Below, in pieces: positions 18,922-26,871 of a stretch of DNA of 32,889 bases. The notes beneath the pieces were generated by a model, which saw only the letters and a program-made list of their open reading frames with translations, did no database searches and had not been told where the DNA came from. Within the stretch, counting starts at the first letter, position 1. Each line of letters begins with the position of its first letter. Both the position numbers and the translations under genes were made by a program. Source of the DNA: Desulfogranum marinum (GTDB lineage: Bacteria; Desulfobacterota; Desulfobulbia; Desulfobulbales; Desulfobulbaceae); assembly GCF_016918565.1 (NCBI RefSeq), contig NZ_JAFFQD010000046.1:1-32889 (forward strand), given 5' to 3'.

Positions 18922-19410
18922 TTATTCCGGCAAACGTATCACCGTAACAGGTTTAAGGCATCTTCGAACGACTCGCCGAGCTGTATTTCCCAATAAAGCC
19001 GTTGCCAGTGCTCCTAGACCGTGGGTACCGATGACAACCATATCGTAATCCCCTTCATGGGCTTCATCTAAAATTTCTTGCGCTGGGTTACCTTCCCTGA
19101 TGAGAGTCCGCTCTGCTAAAAATTGGCATTTTTTGGTCTCGTTAGCAGCTTCTTCACAAAATTGCTTGATCCGTTGCTGCATCATCTCTTTGTATTTGCT
19201 TACTTTATGTCTCTGTATTTCTTTTAATTGTTCTTCACTCAGGTAGTTGGCTATGAGGTTTTTACTGGACCACGATAGATCGTCCAGCACATGAAGAACG
19301 GTTATTTCCGCATCAAGTTTGTCAGCAAGCAGGGCAGCGTAGCCAGCGGCGTATTTTGCATTGTCTGAGAGGTCCGTGGCATAGAGTATTTTTTGTATTT
19401 TCGGCAACAT
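18922..19410 (-). CDS. Universal stress protein, UspA family
   Basis: A single-domain Usp of 162 residues. The N-terminal strand KILYATDLSDNA and the C-terminal ATP-binding loop GTHGLGALATALLGNTARRV (128-147, pattern G-2x-G-9x-G-T) are intact, followed by KPVTVIRLP. It is therefore of the nucleotide-binding class. These cytoplasmic proteins act in stress survival and energy state; the exact role is not predictable. A longer frame starts at 19422, but GGAGGAAAAT precedes the ATG at 19410. It is monocistronic. Confidence 0.93.
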   Translation of the reverse strand: MLPKIQKILYATDLSDNAKYAAGYAALLADKLDAEITVLHVLDDLSWSSKNLIANYLSEEQLKEIQRHKVSKYKEMMQQRIKQFCEEAANETKKCQFLAERTLIREGNPAQEILDEAHEGDYDMVVIGTHGLGALATALLGNTARRVVRRCLKPVTVIRLPE

Positions 19411-19779
19411 ATTTTCCTCCATTTTTCCATGAACGAGTAGACTCTATATGTACACTTACAACACTATGGCTTGTGGTGGTGCAAAGCAAGTCGGTCAAGC
19501 CAATAAACCATATGATTCGTTCGGTTTTTTGAGCAACTGAGAAAATATCCGGCACAATCTGAGGTACACTGCCCGGATAGGCGATTGTTGCTTTTCTGCT
19601 GAGCATGGGCACTGCAAACATTTTTACTTCCAGCTGATAGAGAGTTGAGCCGCAGATATGGGAACATTGCTCATAAGGTAGAGAAAAACTGGACACAGGG
19701 CCTAGAAGAGTTAATGTGCTTCATGAGGTGCTCTTGTCGATAAGTTATATGGGCATCGGGTTCATCGGGGTAATAACGA
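19411..19779. other. Divergent intergenic region between usp and the SpoIIAA-like gene
   Basis: About 370 bases between two divergently transcribed genes. Open frames on the minus strand (for example one ending at 19322) overlap usp in another frame and show no family motif. The region must carry both promoters, but I see no clear consensus pair. Confidence 0.35.
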
Positions 19780-19796
19780 AAAGGGGGCACCCCTTT
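19780..19796 (+). promoter_or_regulatory. Short GC hairpin just before the ribosome site of the SpoIIAA-like gene
   Basis: AAAGGGG (19780-19786) and CCCCTTT (19790-19796) form a perfect 7-base stem with a 3-base loop. The GGAGG ribosome site follows 6 bases later. The hairpin could protect the 5' end of the mRNA or affect translation initiation. Confidence 0.45.
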
Positions 19797-19816
19797 CTGC
19801 ACTGGAGGTAAGGATA

Positions 19817-20182
19817 ATGCTGGATGTTATAGATATTGGAGTTGAGCAGGCCATTGCCTATCGTGTAGCCGGTAAGATTACCGAGGAAGACATGACCACG
19901 GCACTCACCGGCATAAAAGACCAGATATATAATTTTGGAAATGTCTTTATCTACCAGGAAATTGAGAGTATCGGCGGGGTGGAGTTGGATGCTATCGTAG
20001 AAAAAATAAAATTTATGGCTGATGTGGGCCTTTCAAACTTCAGCAGGATGGCCGTTGTTACCGACAAGCAATGGATGCATAAAATTATCGATCTGGAAGA
20101 CCAACTGTTCAAAAACATTGAAATAAAATGTTTCTCCACTGAGCAGAAAGAAGAGGCTATCGATTTTCTGCGGGTACCCTGA
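19817..20182 (+). CDS. SpoIIAA-like (STAS-like) family protein
   Basis: A 121-residue cytoplasmic protein of the SpoIIAA-like family (the STAS/CRAL-TRIO-like group). Visible pattern: AIAYRVAGKITEEDMTTAL near the N-terminus, a central strand NVFIYQEIE, FSRMAVVTDKQW, and the ending EIKCFSTEQKEEAIDFL, all in the family's order and spacing. Members occur as single small proteins in many bacteria and their biochemical role is not settled. GGAGG precedes the ATG. It stands alone between usp and a VOC gene and is followed by a terminator. Confidence 0.85.
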   Translation: MLDVIDIGVEQAIAYRVAGKITEEDMTTALTGIKDQIYNFGNVFIYQEIESIGGVELDAIVEKIKFMADVGLSNFSRMAVVTDKQWMHKIIDLEDQLFKNIEIKCFSTEQKEEAIDFLRVP

Positions 20183-20205
20183 AGAGTGTAAAAAAAACAA
20201 TGCTC

Positions 20206-20232
20206 AAAGGCTGTACGTTGCCTTTTTTGTTT
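20206..20232 (+). terminator. Intrinsic terminator after the SpoIIAA-like gene
   Basis: AAAGGC (20206-20211) pairs with GCCTTT (20220-20225) around an 8-base loop, followed by a T-rich tract. An A-rich run upstream (20190-20198) means it may also serve the opposing VOC gene. Confidence 0.6.
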
Positions 20233-20251
20233 TCCCTTCCAACTTTATAGT

Positions 20252-20608
20252 TCAGTGTTTATCCGACCAGACCGCAAATTCATTACCACTTGGTTCTGTA
20301 AAATGAAAACGTCTACCACCAGGAAAGGCAAAAATTGGTTGTATGATAGAGCCATTAGCTTTTTCAATCTTGTCTTGAGTGGCTTCTAGATCTTGACTGT
20401 AGAACACTATGAGAGCTGCGCCATTACCGGTCGAAGAATGCAGCTCCGATTGAAAGAAACCGCCATCAATACCCTGGTTTGAAAATGCAGCGTATTCTGG
20501 GCCGAAATCTTGAAATGACCAGCCAAACGCTTGTGTGAAAAAATCTTTCGTGGCTCGAATGTCTCGTGCCGGAAACTCGACGTAATTAATTTTTTCGTGT
20601 TGATTCAT
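20252..20608 (-). CDS. VOC-superfamily (glyoxalase/bleomycin-resistance-like) protein
   Basis: A 118-residue single-domain VOC protein. KINYVEFPARDIRATKDFF and FGWSFQDFGPEYAAF form the first beta-alpha-beta-beta-beta half; ALIVFYSQDLEATQDKIEKA and RRFHFTEPSGNEFAVWSD form the second. The terminal Glu-Pro-x-Gly-Asn block is typical of the family's metal-binding C-terminal strand. The enzyme's substrate cannot be inferred; many such genes are annotated only as VOC family. It is monocistronic, with a 3' end facing the SpoIIAA-like gene. Confidence 0.9.
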   Translation of the reverse strand: MNQHEKINYVEFPARDIRATKDFFTQAFGWSFQDFGPEYAAFSNQGIDGGFFQSELHSSTGNGAALIVFYSQDLEATQDKIEKANGSIIQPIFAFPGGRRFHFTEPSGNEFAVWSDKH

Positions 20609-20750
20609 TTCACCAATTCCATTTTATGGATAAAAACATAGCTGACCTGTTTAACAGTTTTTTTGTAGGTGTTTTGGGTGACTTCAATTTTTAAAGCGGG
20701 GTAATGGCAGACGTGATGTCCGGGCAATGCCACCTCGAACCTAGAATGGG

Positions 20751-21311
20751 TTAATATTGTAATACCCTTGCGCCTGGCCCAACTCTCGGCCCCACATATT
20801 GTTGTGCAAAAGTCAAATACTCTCTCCCGCCGTTAGTCCTTCTTTGTATTGATCTATACACGGCAGCCATAACTTTTATTAACTGCTCTTCAGGAGTATC
20901 CGGTAAATCCTGTTCCATGATCTGTGACATTTTTTCAAATAGAATCTTGGTCGCAGGATCCGTAAAGGACATCTCGGAATTTTTGAAATGCAATGTATCA
21001 AAAGCTGCCTCTAAGAGCTGAAGTGCTGTCTTGTCTGTAAATTTATTTTCAGCGTCGATGTCAAGTCTACACAAGATCGATTCGATGGTATTGGAAATAC
21101 TCTGAAGGGTGATTGAATCAGACATTTGCTCGATTCCGTAAAAGGGAACTTTACGGTAGTTTCTATTCTGGGAAACGTTTTTATAGTGGACACAGCCCGT
21201 ACATTTTTCAGGGTTACGAGATTGACCGCAACATAGACTGCAGATCAACGAGTCCTCAGCCATGCATTTTCGTTTTCCCTTGCGGGAATTACATATTGTA
21301 CATTTTGCCAT
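20751..21311 (-). CDS. Cys-rich N-terminal (zinc-binding-like) conserved hypothetical protein
   Basis: A 186-residue protein with eight Cys in the first 40 residues (C4, C7, C16, C24, C27, C28, C37, C40) in the arrangement CxxC...C...CxxCC...CxxC. This looks like two treble-clef or zinc-ribbon-type sites; the SLICSLCCG core recurs in uncharacterised bacterial proteins. The remaining 140 residues are predicted helical without membrane segments (blocks SISNTIESILCRL and LPDTPEEQLIKVMAAVYRS). GGAG lies 9 bases before the ATG at 21311; an upstream start at 21326 is weaker. I do not know the function. Confidence 0.75.
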   Translation of the reverse strand: MAKCTICNSRKGKRKCMAEDSLICSLCCGQSRNPEKCTGCVHYKNVSQNRNYRKVPFYGIEQMSDSITLQSISNTIESILCRLDIDAENKFTDKTALQLLEAAFDTLHFKNSEMSFTDPATKILFEKMSQIMEQDLPDTPEEQLIKVMAAVYRSIQRRTNGGREYLTFAQQYVGPRVGPGARVLQY

Positions 21312-21760
21312 AATTATTTTCTCCATTTTCAGTTTATCAGGCGAGGGCTGGTTGTTTTGGTAAATGAAAGTATCTTACCTGATTAAAAGCCGATTTGGCA
21401 TGGCGGAAATCAGCAAACTTCGCTTACCTCTGAGGTTTTGGATGAAACAAAGCAGTTGGGCGAAAAGAATGATATTTCATCATAACCTGCAGTTGAAAGT
21501 CCGGCCACCAAATGTATGAGTTGTAATAGAAATCAAGCTGATTCGGTCTTTGAAGCTCTGTTGGAGGGTATCCTCTAGAAACATTGAAGCCACGTGGTAA
21601 ATCGGCGCCGGAAGCGGTATAGCCCTTCTTGGATCGGGAACAAAAGAGTGAAGGCGTCATATCTTTCGCTATCCGCAGCCGGTAAAGTGGTAAAAGAAAA
21701 TGTGGTGCGTCCATTTTTTTGCACCGGCAACGGGTCACCCAATGCGTTTCGCTGTATATT
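21312..21760. other. 449-base stretch with one doubtful open frame
   Basis: A 119-codon minus-strand frame (21783-21424) overlaps the histidine phosphatase 3' end in another frame. It contains motifs such as PTELQRPNQLDFYYN and SYIWWPDF, but has no ribosome site and no family that I recognise, so I do not call it a gene. It could be a degraded coding sequence. Confidence 0.3.
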
Positions 21761-22372
21761 TTACTCTGTCTGCACGCTGCCAACGACTATGAATTCACCG
21801 GGTTTGGATTGTCGAACAACAATAATTTCGCCTGAATCAGGGTAGATGTCGGTCAGTGCTGTAATGTTGACCTGGTGCGTAACCAGCAAAAGCGGTTGTG
21901 TAAAGTCTTGCTGTACTAACCATTCTTTCAGCGCTTGCGTTTGTGATTTTTTGCGCTCATAGTGCCGAAAAAAGGAGTTTAATACCGGTAATTCCTGAAC
22001 CGGCCCCAGTGACAGCAATTTTGCCGTTTCGAGGCACCGACACCACTGACTTGAGAATACGCGGACCTTGTCTATACCGTTTGCCCTAAAACGATCACCA
22101 ATTTTTTTCGCTTGATTGCGTCCTTCATGGGAGAGGTTTCTCTGGGTTGAGCATTCTCCAAGCGCAAAATGCCCAGGATCGCCGGTTCCAGGAGCGATAG
22201 CATGACGTAACAGGGCAAAGTGGTTGCCCGATTTAAGCGCATTCCACACAGCAGACTCATTGGCATAGAGGTCTCCGGCTGTAAAAAAGAGCAGACATGA
22301 AACCGGCAGCAGGAATACCGGTAAAAAACGAAGTGCAATGAATATTGAAATAGAGCTAATCAAATGGTGCAT
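21761..22372 (-). CDS. Exported histidine phosphatase family protein
   Basis: A 203-residue phosphoglycerate-mutase-like (branch 1) phosphatase. An N-terminal hydrophobic stretch (about 8-32) forms a signal peptide, so the enzyme is probably periplasmic. The catalytic core is visible: LLRHAIAPGTGDPG with R56 and nucleophile H57, the FSSQWCRCLETAKLL block that supplies the second Arg, and the late LLVTHQVNI with the second His. The usual Gly of RHG is Ala, as in several exported members. Substrate unknown. AAAGGGGA precedes the ATG at 22372, so I prefer it to 22396. Confidence 0.85.
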   Translation of the reverse strand: MHHLISSISIFIALRFLPVFLLPVSCLLFFTAGDLYANESAVWNALKSGNHFALLRHAIAPGTGDPGHFALGECSTQRNLSHEGRNQAKKIGDRFRANGIDKVRVFSSQWCRCLETAKLLSLGPVQELPVLNSFFRHYERKKSQTQALKEWLVQQDFTQPLLLVTHQVNITALTDIYPDSGEIIVVRQSKPGEFIVVGSVQTE

Positions 22373-22485
22373 TGTTTTCCCCTTTGGTTTCTGCATCGGC
22401 TTTCATCCTTTTTGCATCTCTGCCTTCTAACTGTAGTCCAACCGGCCACAGATCTTCCATTTACAGTTAACGATATGTACGAAAA

Positions 22486-22549
22486 AGGAGGGCACCACTT
22501 TTCCAGTAAACCGTTGGTAGATCAGTAACCTTAAATGTGGTGCTGCCCT
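22486..22549 (-). terminator. Probable terminator downstream of ppnP
   Basis: Read on the minus strand, AGGGCAGCACCACATTT (22549-22533) pairs with AAAGTGGTGCCCT (about 22500-22488), allowing a three-base bulge, and is followed by CCTTTTT. The long loop (about 30 bases) weakens the call. Its position between ppnP and the histidine phosphatase start fits a terminator. Confidence 0.42.
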
Positions 22550-22605
22550 TATTTGCTGACCGGAAAAAAGGATGTTTAGGCCTGCTTCCCGGTTTTTTGT
22601 ATGGT

Positions 22606-22920
22606 TTAGTCGAGATAGGAACAGCAGTAATCGACAATTGTTTTAACCTTCAGCTCAAATGTTGATTGTGCCGGTACTTCGAAGGATTGCCCTCCGGTGA
22701 TTGTCTTCCACTCCTTTGCATCGGCCAGGAGTATCTCAAGCTCACCCGAAAGGATTTCCATTATTTCCTTGGCATCGGTGTTGAAAGTATATTCTCCAGG
22801 AAGCATGATGCCGAGGGATTTTTTTGTGCCGTCGGCCAGTACAAATGAGCGACTGGTGACGTTGCCGTCAAAGTAGATGTTTGCCTCTTTGGAGAGAGTA
22901 ACGTTGGTAAATGTACTCAT
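22606..22920 (-). CDS. ppnP: Pyrimidine/purine nucleoside phosphorylase
   Basis: A 104-residue cupin-fold protein of the PpnP (formerly DUF1255/YaiE) family, which phosphorolyses a range of nucleosides. Characteristic blocks are NIYFDGNVTSRSF, KSLGIMLPGEYTFNTDAKE, MEILSGELEILL, SFEVPAQSTFELKV and the terminal DYCCSYLD, corresponding to E. coli PpnP's GVMVEGEYTF, VISGALNVLLPDA, FNVPGHSEFHLQV and YLCRYL. Length matches the family. It is cytoplasmic and monocistronic. Confidence 0.94.
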   Translation of the reverse strand: MSTFTNVTLSKEANIYFDGNVTSRSFVLADGTKKSLGIMLPGEYTFNTDAKEIMEILSGELEILLADAKEWKTITGGQSFEVPAQSTFELKVKTIVDYCCSYLD

Positions 22921-23191
22921 TTTCGGGTCCTTATAAAAGATGTTGTGCGCACAAAGGCGCAGTGATGCCGGGAACGGCGAGTAGTTTTAAACTGAAGGGT
23001 TGCATACTCCGATATTTTGCTGTTTTCGATCCTCTTGCTACCTCTGTGGCCACGCGAGGTCGAAAAATACCTATATTTAAGCGGTTTTTTACGTAACAAA
23101 AAGGAATAAAGAAATAATGCGCAGATTTTTATTTTTCCCGGTTGGTGGCCTGTAAAAGAAAATGGAGTGCGTCCTGTTTTGTCTGCTGTTG

Positions 23192-23200
23192 TGCTATAAT
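23192..23200 (+). promoter_or_regulatory. Extended -10 promoter for the CarS-phosphoesterase gene
   Basis: TG-C-TATAAT (23192-23200) is a perfect -10 hexamer with the extended TGn element, 46 bases before the ATG. No good -35 box sits at 17 bases, which is usual for extended -10 promoters. The remaining 325 bases between ppnP and this gene hold no supported gene. Confidence 0.55.
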
Positions 23201-23246
23201 ACAACAAGTCTGGTAGCTAGCCTGATATTTTCAACCGAGAGCCTGG

Positions 23247-24674
23247 ATGAGCAGTATGAATTCTTCATTACTCACCACCATCGGAACAACGTTCGGCATT
23301 CTTCTTTTTCTTTATGTCGTGAATTGCCTGCCGGTTCTTGCTCATCTTGTATTGGGAGATAAGCTGCGGTTTCCTGTGGATGGGGGCATTCTATGGCTGG
23401 ATAAGAAACCACTGTTTGGACCACACAAAACCATCCGCGGCATTGCAGTCAGTGTCTTCGGCGGCATGGGAGCCTGCTTTCTCCTGGGAATGTCATGGTG
23501 GCAAGGGGGAGCAGCGGCGGTATTTGCCATGGCTGGAGACCTGACATCAAGCTTTATCAAACGCAGATTAAACGTACCTTTTGGCGGTGATACCTTTCCG
23601 CTCGACCATGTGCTGGAGTCGCTTTTTCCTGTACTTTTTTTAGCTTCGTTTCTCCCTTTCTCGTGGACGCAACTTATTCTTATTGTCGTTCTTTTTACAT
23701 GTTCTGCTTACCCTGCAACACTGTGGTGGAAATATACAATCCACAGGACCCCGCGCGATAATTACCCGTGTATCCTCCGCTCAACTGTTAGGCTTCGAGA
23801 ATGGCGAGCGTGTCATATTCCTTTGCCAAGATACCAGATCTGGTTCAATCTCAGTCGCATCCTCACTGACCAGGTGATCCTTACCTGGTTGGTCAAGATT
23901 TCCGGGCTCTATGAAAAAGGCAAGCAAAATGCGCTGGATATCCGGTTAGTGCACAAGGACTTTTCTTTTCCGACTTTGCCTGAGGCCTTTGATGGGTACC
24001 GCATCCTCTATTTGACAGACCTGCACCTGGACGGTCTGCAAGGCTTAACGGAAAAGCTGATTGATGTCGTTCAAAATATCGATGTTGATCTCTGTCTTCT
24101 GGGAGGAGATCTACGCATGAAGCTCTACGGCCCCATGGCGCCAAGTGTTCGCGAATTGCGCAAAGTGACGGCCCAGTTAAAAGCTGCGGACGGCATTTTA
24201 GGAGTGCTCGGGAATCACGATTGTATCGAGATGATACCGGACATGGAGGAAGCCGGTGTCGTTATGCTGATCAATGAAGCCTGGCCGATCGAACGTGATC
24301 AGAGAAGAATATGGGTAGCCGGGGTAGACGACCCGCACTACTACAGACTAGACGATGCCGCATACGCCTGCAGAGAAATTCCAGACAAGGACTTCACCAT
24401 ATTCCTGGCCCACTCCCCTGAGGCATATAAACAGGCACAGCAGCAAAAAGCCGATTTGTACCTGTGTGGTCATACCCATGGAGGACAGGTATGCCTTGCC
24501 GATCATCGTCCCATTCTTTCCAACAGTCGCGCTCCACGCGATACTGCGGTCGGGGAATGGCGATTTGAAGAGATGATCGGCTACACCAGCACCGGCGTTG
24601 GAGCATCAAGTATTCCTGTTCGTTTTAATTGCCGGGGAGAGGTATGCCTCATTACTCTGCACCGAACCAACTAG
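23247..24674 (+). CDS. CDP-archaeol-synthase-like membrane domain fused to a calcineurin-like metallophosphoesterase
   Basis: A 475-residue two-part protein. Residues 1-160 carry about four membrane helices and the CarS/CdsA-like signature LDKKPLFGPHKTIRG (51-65) and MAGDLTSSFIKRRL with GGDTFPLDH (95-121), matching the GxxKTxRG and GDxxxSFxKRR...PLDQ blocks of CDP-archaeol synthase. That family transfers CMP from CTP to a phosphorylated lipid. Residues 250-475 form a complete YkuE-like metallophosphoesterase: D258-x-H260, GGD (286-288), GNHD (322-325), H389 and GHTHGG (408-413). The linker (170-245) has DNYPCILRSTVRLREW and GLYEKGKQNALDI. I infer a membrane-bound enzyme of lipid precursor metabolism. 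The ribosome site is weak; an in-frame ATG lies three codons on. Confidence 0.85.
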   Translation: MSSMNSSLLTTIGTTFGILLFLYVVNCLPVLAHLVLGDKLRFPVDGGILWLDKKPLFGPHKTIRGIAVSVFGGMGACFLLGMSWWQGGAAAVFAMAGDLTSSFIKRRLNVPFGGDTFPLDHVLESLFPVLFLASFLPFSWTQLILIVVLFTCSAYPATLWWKYTIHRTPRDNYPCILRSTVRLREWRACHIPLPRYQIWFNLSRILTDQVILTWLVKISGLYEKGKQNALDIRLVHKDFSFPTLPEAFDGYRILYLTDLHLDGLQGLTEKLIDVVQNIDVDLCLLGGDLRMKLYGPMAPSVRELRKVTAQLKAADGILGVLGNHDCIEMIPDMEEAGVVMLINEAWPIERDQRRIWVAGVDDPHYYRLDDAAYACREIPDKDFTIFLAHSPEAYKQAQQQKADLYLCGHTHGGQVCLADHRPILSNSRAPRDTAVGEWRFEEMIGYTSTGVGASSIPVRFNCRGEVCLITLHRTN

Positions 24675-24680
24675 CCTCAA

Positions 24681-24731
24681 TTTCTCACCAGTTCATGCGG
24701 CGTCGGTTTCAGGGTTTTGGGCTATAGATAG
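24681..24731 (+). repeat. Dispersed repeat, copy 1
   Basis: About 50 bases starting TTTCTCACCAGTTCATGCGG match about 80 percent with 32713-32763 in the same orientation. This copy lies between two convergent genes. Confidence 0.6.
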
Positions 24732-24753
24732 GCAGACGAGACTCCAACATCGG

Positions 24754-25542
24754 TTATAAGGCATCCTCAAATTGTATTTTCATTAAATCCGGATGCAAAA
24801 ATTGGTAGTGTAAACGCTGCTTCACTTTCTGGTTGCTGATTATTTTGTATGGACTGGTGCCTGTGAGAATAAATTCAGGCGCAGGATTGCCTATGGAAGT
24901 GACCGCCTGCGTGTAAAATTCTCTTTTTGTGGGGTGGGTGTCAGCGCAACAATTAAACACTTCTCCCCATACCTCCTGCTCAATGATTTGAGTGATAATG
25001 GCGATGCAGTCATCACGATGGATGAGGTTTACCCTGGAGTCAGGGTGTTGCACCTTTCTCCCTTTGCGGAAAAAATTTCCAGGGTTGCGGCTGTACCCGA
25101 TTAAGCCTCCGAATCTGACAATGGTGGTTTTGGCTGTGTTGCATTTTTTTAACAGGTTTTCAATTATCACCAATGGGCTCTGTTCGGATTCCAGGCCGTC
25201 TGCCTCGGTTATTACTGTGTTGGTGTTGTCGTAAACAGAGGTGGAGCTGACAAAGACGATATTTTTGAGTGCGGATTTTTCAATTGCTTGGGCCAGGAGG
25301 CGAAAGCCGGCTATGTCCTTTGACGGTATGTTGATGATCAGTACGTCAGCCTGCAGGAATTCTTGAATAGTATCCGGCAACGATCCAATATCAATCAAAA
25401 ACGGCTTAACACCTATGGATGTCAGTTCCGTCAGTCGATGTTTCGAAGTGGTAGAGCCAATGACATTGTGGCCCATTGAAACAAAGTGCTGCGCCAAGGG
25501 GAGACCTAGCCAACCTGTTCCCAGTATGCTTATCGTTTTAAT
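24754..25542 (-). CDS. YeeZ-like NAD(P)-dependent epimerase/dehydratase (SDR) protein
   Basis: An extended-SDR-like protein similar to E. coli YeeZ. The N-terminal dinucleotide-binding loop is KTISILGTGWLGLPLAQHF; then come VLIINIPSKD, IVFVSSTSVY (the S-T-S-V-Y segment where SDR proteins keep their Ser and Tyr), TTIVRFGGLIGYSRNPG and NLIHRDDC. The reaction is unknown. Start choice is notable: the frame is open to a GTG at 25572 with poor signals, but AGGAG lies 5 bases before an ATT at 25542, giving an N-terminus (initiator then KTISILG) that aligns with family starts. I set the start there with caution. Confidence 0.82.
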   Translation of the reverse strand: MKTISILGTGWLGLPLAQHFVSMGHNVIGSTTSKHRLTELTSIGVKPFLIDIGSLPDTIQEFLQADVLIINIPSKDIAGFRLLAQAIEKSALKNIVFVSSTSVYDNTNTVITEADGLESEQSPLVIIENLLKKCNTAKTTIVRFGGLIGYSRNPGNFFRKGRKVQHPDSRVNLIHRDDCIAIITQIIEQEVWGEVFNCCADTHPTKREFYTQAVTSIGNPAPEFILTGTSPYKIISNQKVKQRLHYQFLHPDLMKIQFEDAL

Positions 25543-25784
25543 AGTTGCTCCTGAGTAACTGTTGAGCAGCACTCCATCTGCGCACGATCAGGCAGGAAAA
25601 CATAGCATTACTATAGTTATCCAGCCTGCTTGCACCCATCTGAAGCACTGCTGAACAGTTACAGATCGAGGTTAAGGTGAGCTTATTTGTTACTCGCTGA
25701 ATTGTTCCGCTCCCGATTATGTATAGCATAGAGGCTGAATCGGTTGGGCTCAGTGCAAAATCGTTACTCCTGGAACAAGGTTAT

Positions 25785-26612
25785 TTATATGAGGATAGTT
25801 GTGCCGTCAAGTGCCAGATATGTTTTCATAAAAGATCTTTTTGCATAGGCGAGCATTCCGCGTAGTCTTTCGTCATTGTACGAAGGGTTTAAATGTATCA
25901 AAACTAAGGTGTTTATTTGTGCCTTTTTGGCCACATGCATAACCCAATCAATATTGGCATGTGAGCGTAATGCAATGGATACATCTTCTGTGACGCTGCC
26001 GTTGTTGCTGCTCAGTGTAGTGTATTCAAGGTTGTCAAACCAGGTTTCATGCAAAAGTATATTGGTGCCATCAACAAAATCAATCGTATCCGGCGAACAG
26101 GCAGTGTCGGTTATATATGCAAGATGGTCATTTAGTCTGTATCCAATTGTCGGGTCGCTGTGGCTTTGGAGCAGAGTGCTTATTTCAACCCCTGCTATTT
26201 CATTTTTCCCTAATGCAATATCAACAAAGGCTAAATCCATAGGGTAGTCAGCCAGGGGCAAAGCAAAATAGGGTTTTTCCAGATGGGCAGAAAGGATTTC
26301 TTCTGTGCTCTTACCGTAAATATTTTTTCCAGGGCCAAAAATAGTTACCCTGCAGCCTTTCAGGTATAAAGGCAGGTAGGTGATGCCGGTTATGTGATCA
26401 AGATGATAATGCGATAAAAATATATGTATCTCTTTGAAACTCATGAGCTTTTCAGGCGGGTAAAGCTCGCCTAGCCTGCAGGCTCCGGAACCAAGGTCAA
26501 AAATGAATAAATAATCGCCTAACTCAAGAGCATAGCAGCAAGTGTGCCTGTTAAAAGCCGGTATCCATCCGTTGCCTCCTAATATTGTCAGTTTACAATC
26601 ACTGGTTGCCAC
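25785..26612 (-). CDS. MBL-fold metallo-hydrolase (RNase Z-like subgroup)
   Basis: A 275-residue cytoplasmic metallo-beta-lactamase-fold protein. Metal ligands are visible: H68, H70, D72, H73 in SHYHLDH, H151 in LLQSHSDPTIGYRL, D169 in YITDTACS and H240 in LVLIHLNPSY. The DPTIGYRL and YITDT blocks place it with the RNase Z/PhnP-like group rather than true beta-lactamases or glyoxalase II. The N-terminus LTILGGNGWIPAFNRHT is typical for this group. The substrate could be a nucleotide or phosphodiester; not determined. It lies next to the pseudogene region and is monocistronic. Confidence 0.9.
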   Translation of the reverse strand: MATSDCKLTILGGNGWIPAFNRHTCCYALELGDYLFIFDLGSGACRLGELYPPEKLMSFKEIHIFLSHYHLDHITGITYLPLYLKGCRVTIFGPGKNIYGKSTEEILSAHLEKPYFALPLADYPMDLAFVDIALGKNEIAGVEISTLLQSHSDPTIGYRLNDHLAYITDTACSPDTIDFVDGTNILLHETWFDNLEYTTLSSNNGSVTEDVSIALRSHANIDWVMHVAKKAQINTLVLIHLNPSYNDERLRGMLAYAKRSFMKTYLALDGTTILI

Positions 26613-26669
26613 TCAATTCCCTCGAGTTTTGTTTTTTTGTAGAATGCCGTAAATCATTTGAAAAAAAGG

Positions 26670-26871
26670 CTATCCATGAGGAAGAGGGCTAGCAATCTCA
26701 GGTAAACGGTGGACAACGTGGCGTAACAACTCGTTACCGATACCGTTCCCAATTATATCGTTAATCGACTTGAATCGGTTGAAGTTGAGGAGTAGCAAGG
26801 CGACCGCTTTTTTTAATAGCTTGCCCCCTGCGATCATAAGGCACCAGCTTGGAGCCTGTTTTTAATGAATC
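26670..26871 (-). pseudogene. Remnant of a GGDEF (diguanylate cyclase) domain gene
   Basis: On the minus strand one frame (26837-26670) reads KKAVALLLLNFNRFKSINDI then GNELLRHVVHRL and stops. This matches the start of GGDEF domains (AvLLLDLDRFKxINDxxGHxxGDxLLxxVAxRL). The two Asp of the metal-binding DLD are Asn, and the GGDEF signature itself is gone. In a shifted frame just upstream, DSLKTGSKLVPYDRRGQAI resembles the DSLTGLxNRxxFxDRLxQAI onset. The frameshift, missing signature and early stop show that this is a dead fragment. Upstream helical pieces (for example KSYEKVVHQIALLLDEMIP) may belong to the same gene. Confidence 0.72.

Noticed and set aside
21424-21783. A 119-codon minus-strand frame after the histidine phosphatase.
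   Set aside because: It overlaps the phosphatase in another frame, lacks a ribosome site and has no recognised family; recorded only as a doubtful frame.
22557-22606. ACCGG...CCGGT followed by T6 just after ppnP looked like a terminator.
   Set aside because: The stem is only 5 bases with a 25-base loop and the T-run is on the wrong strand for ppnP; the structure at 22486-22549 is a better candidate.
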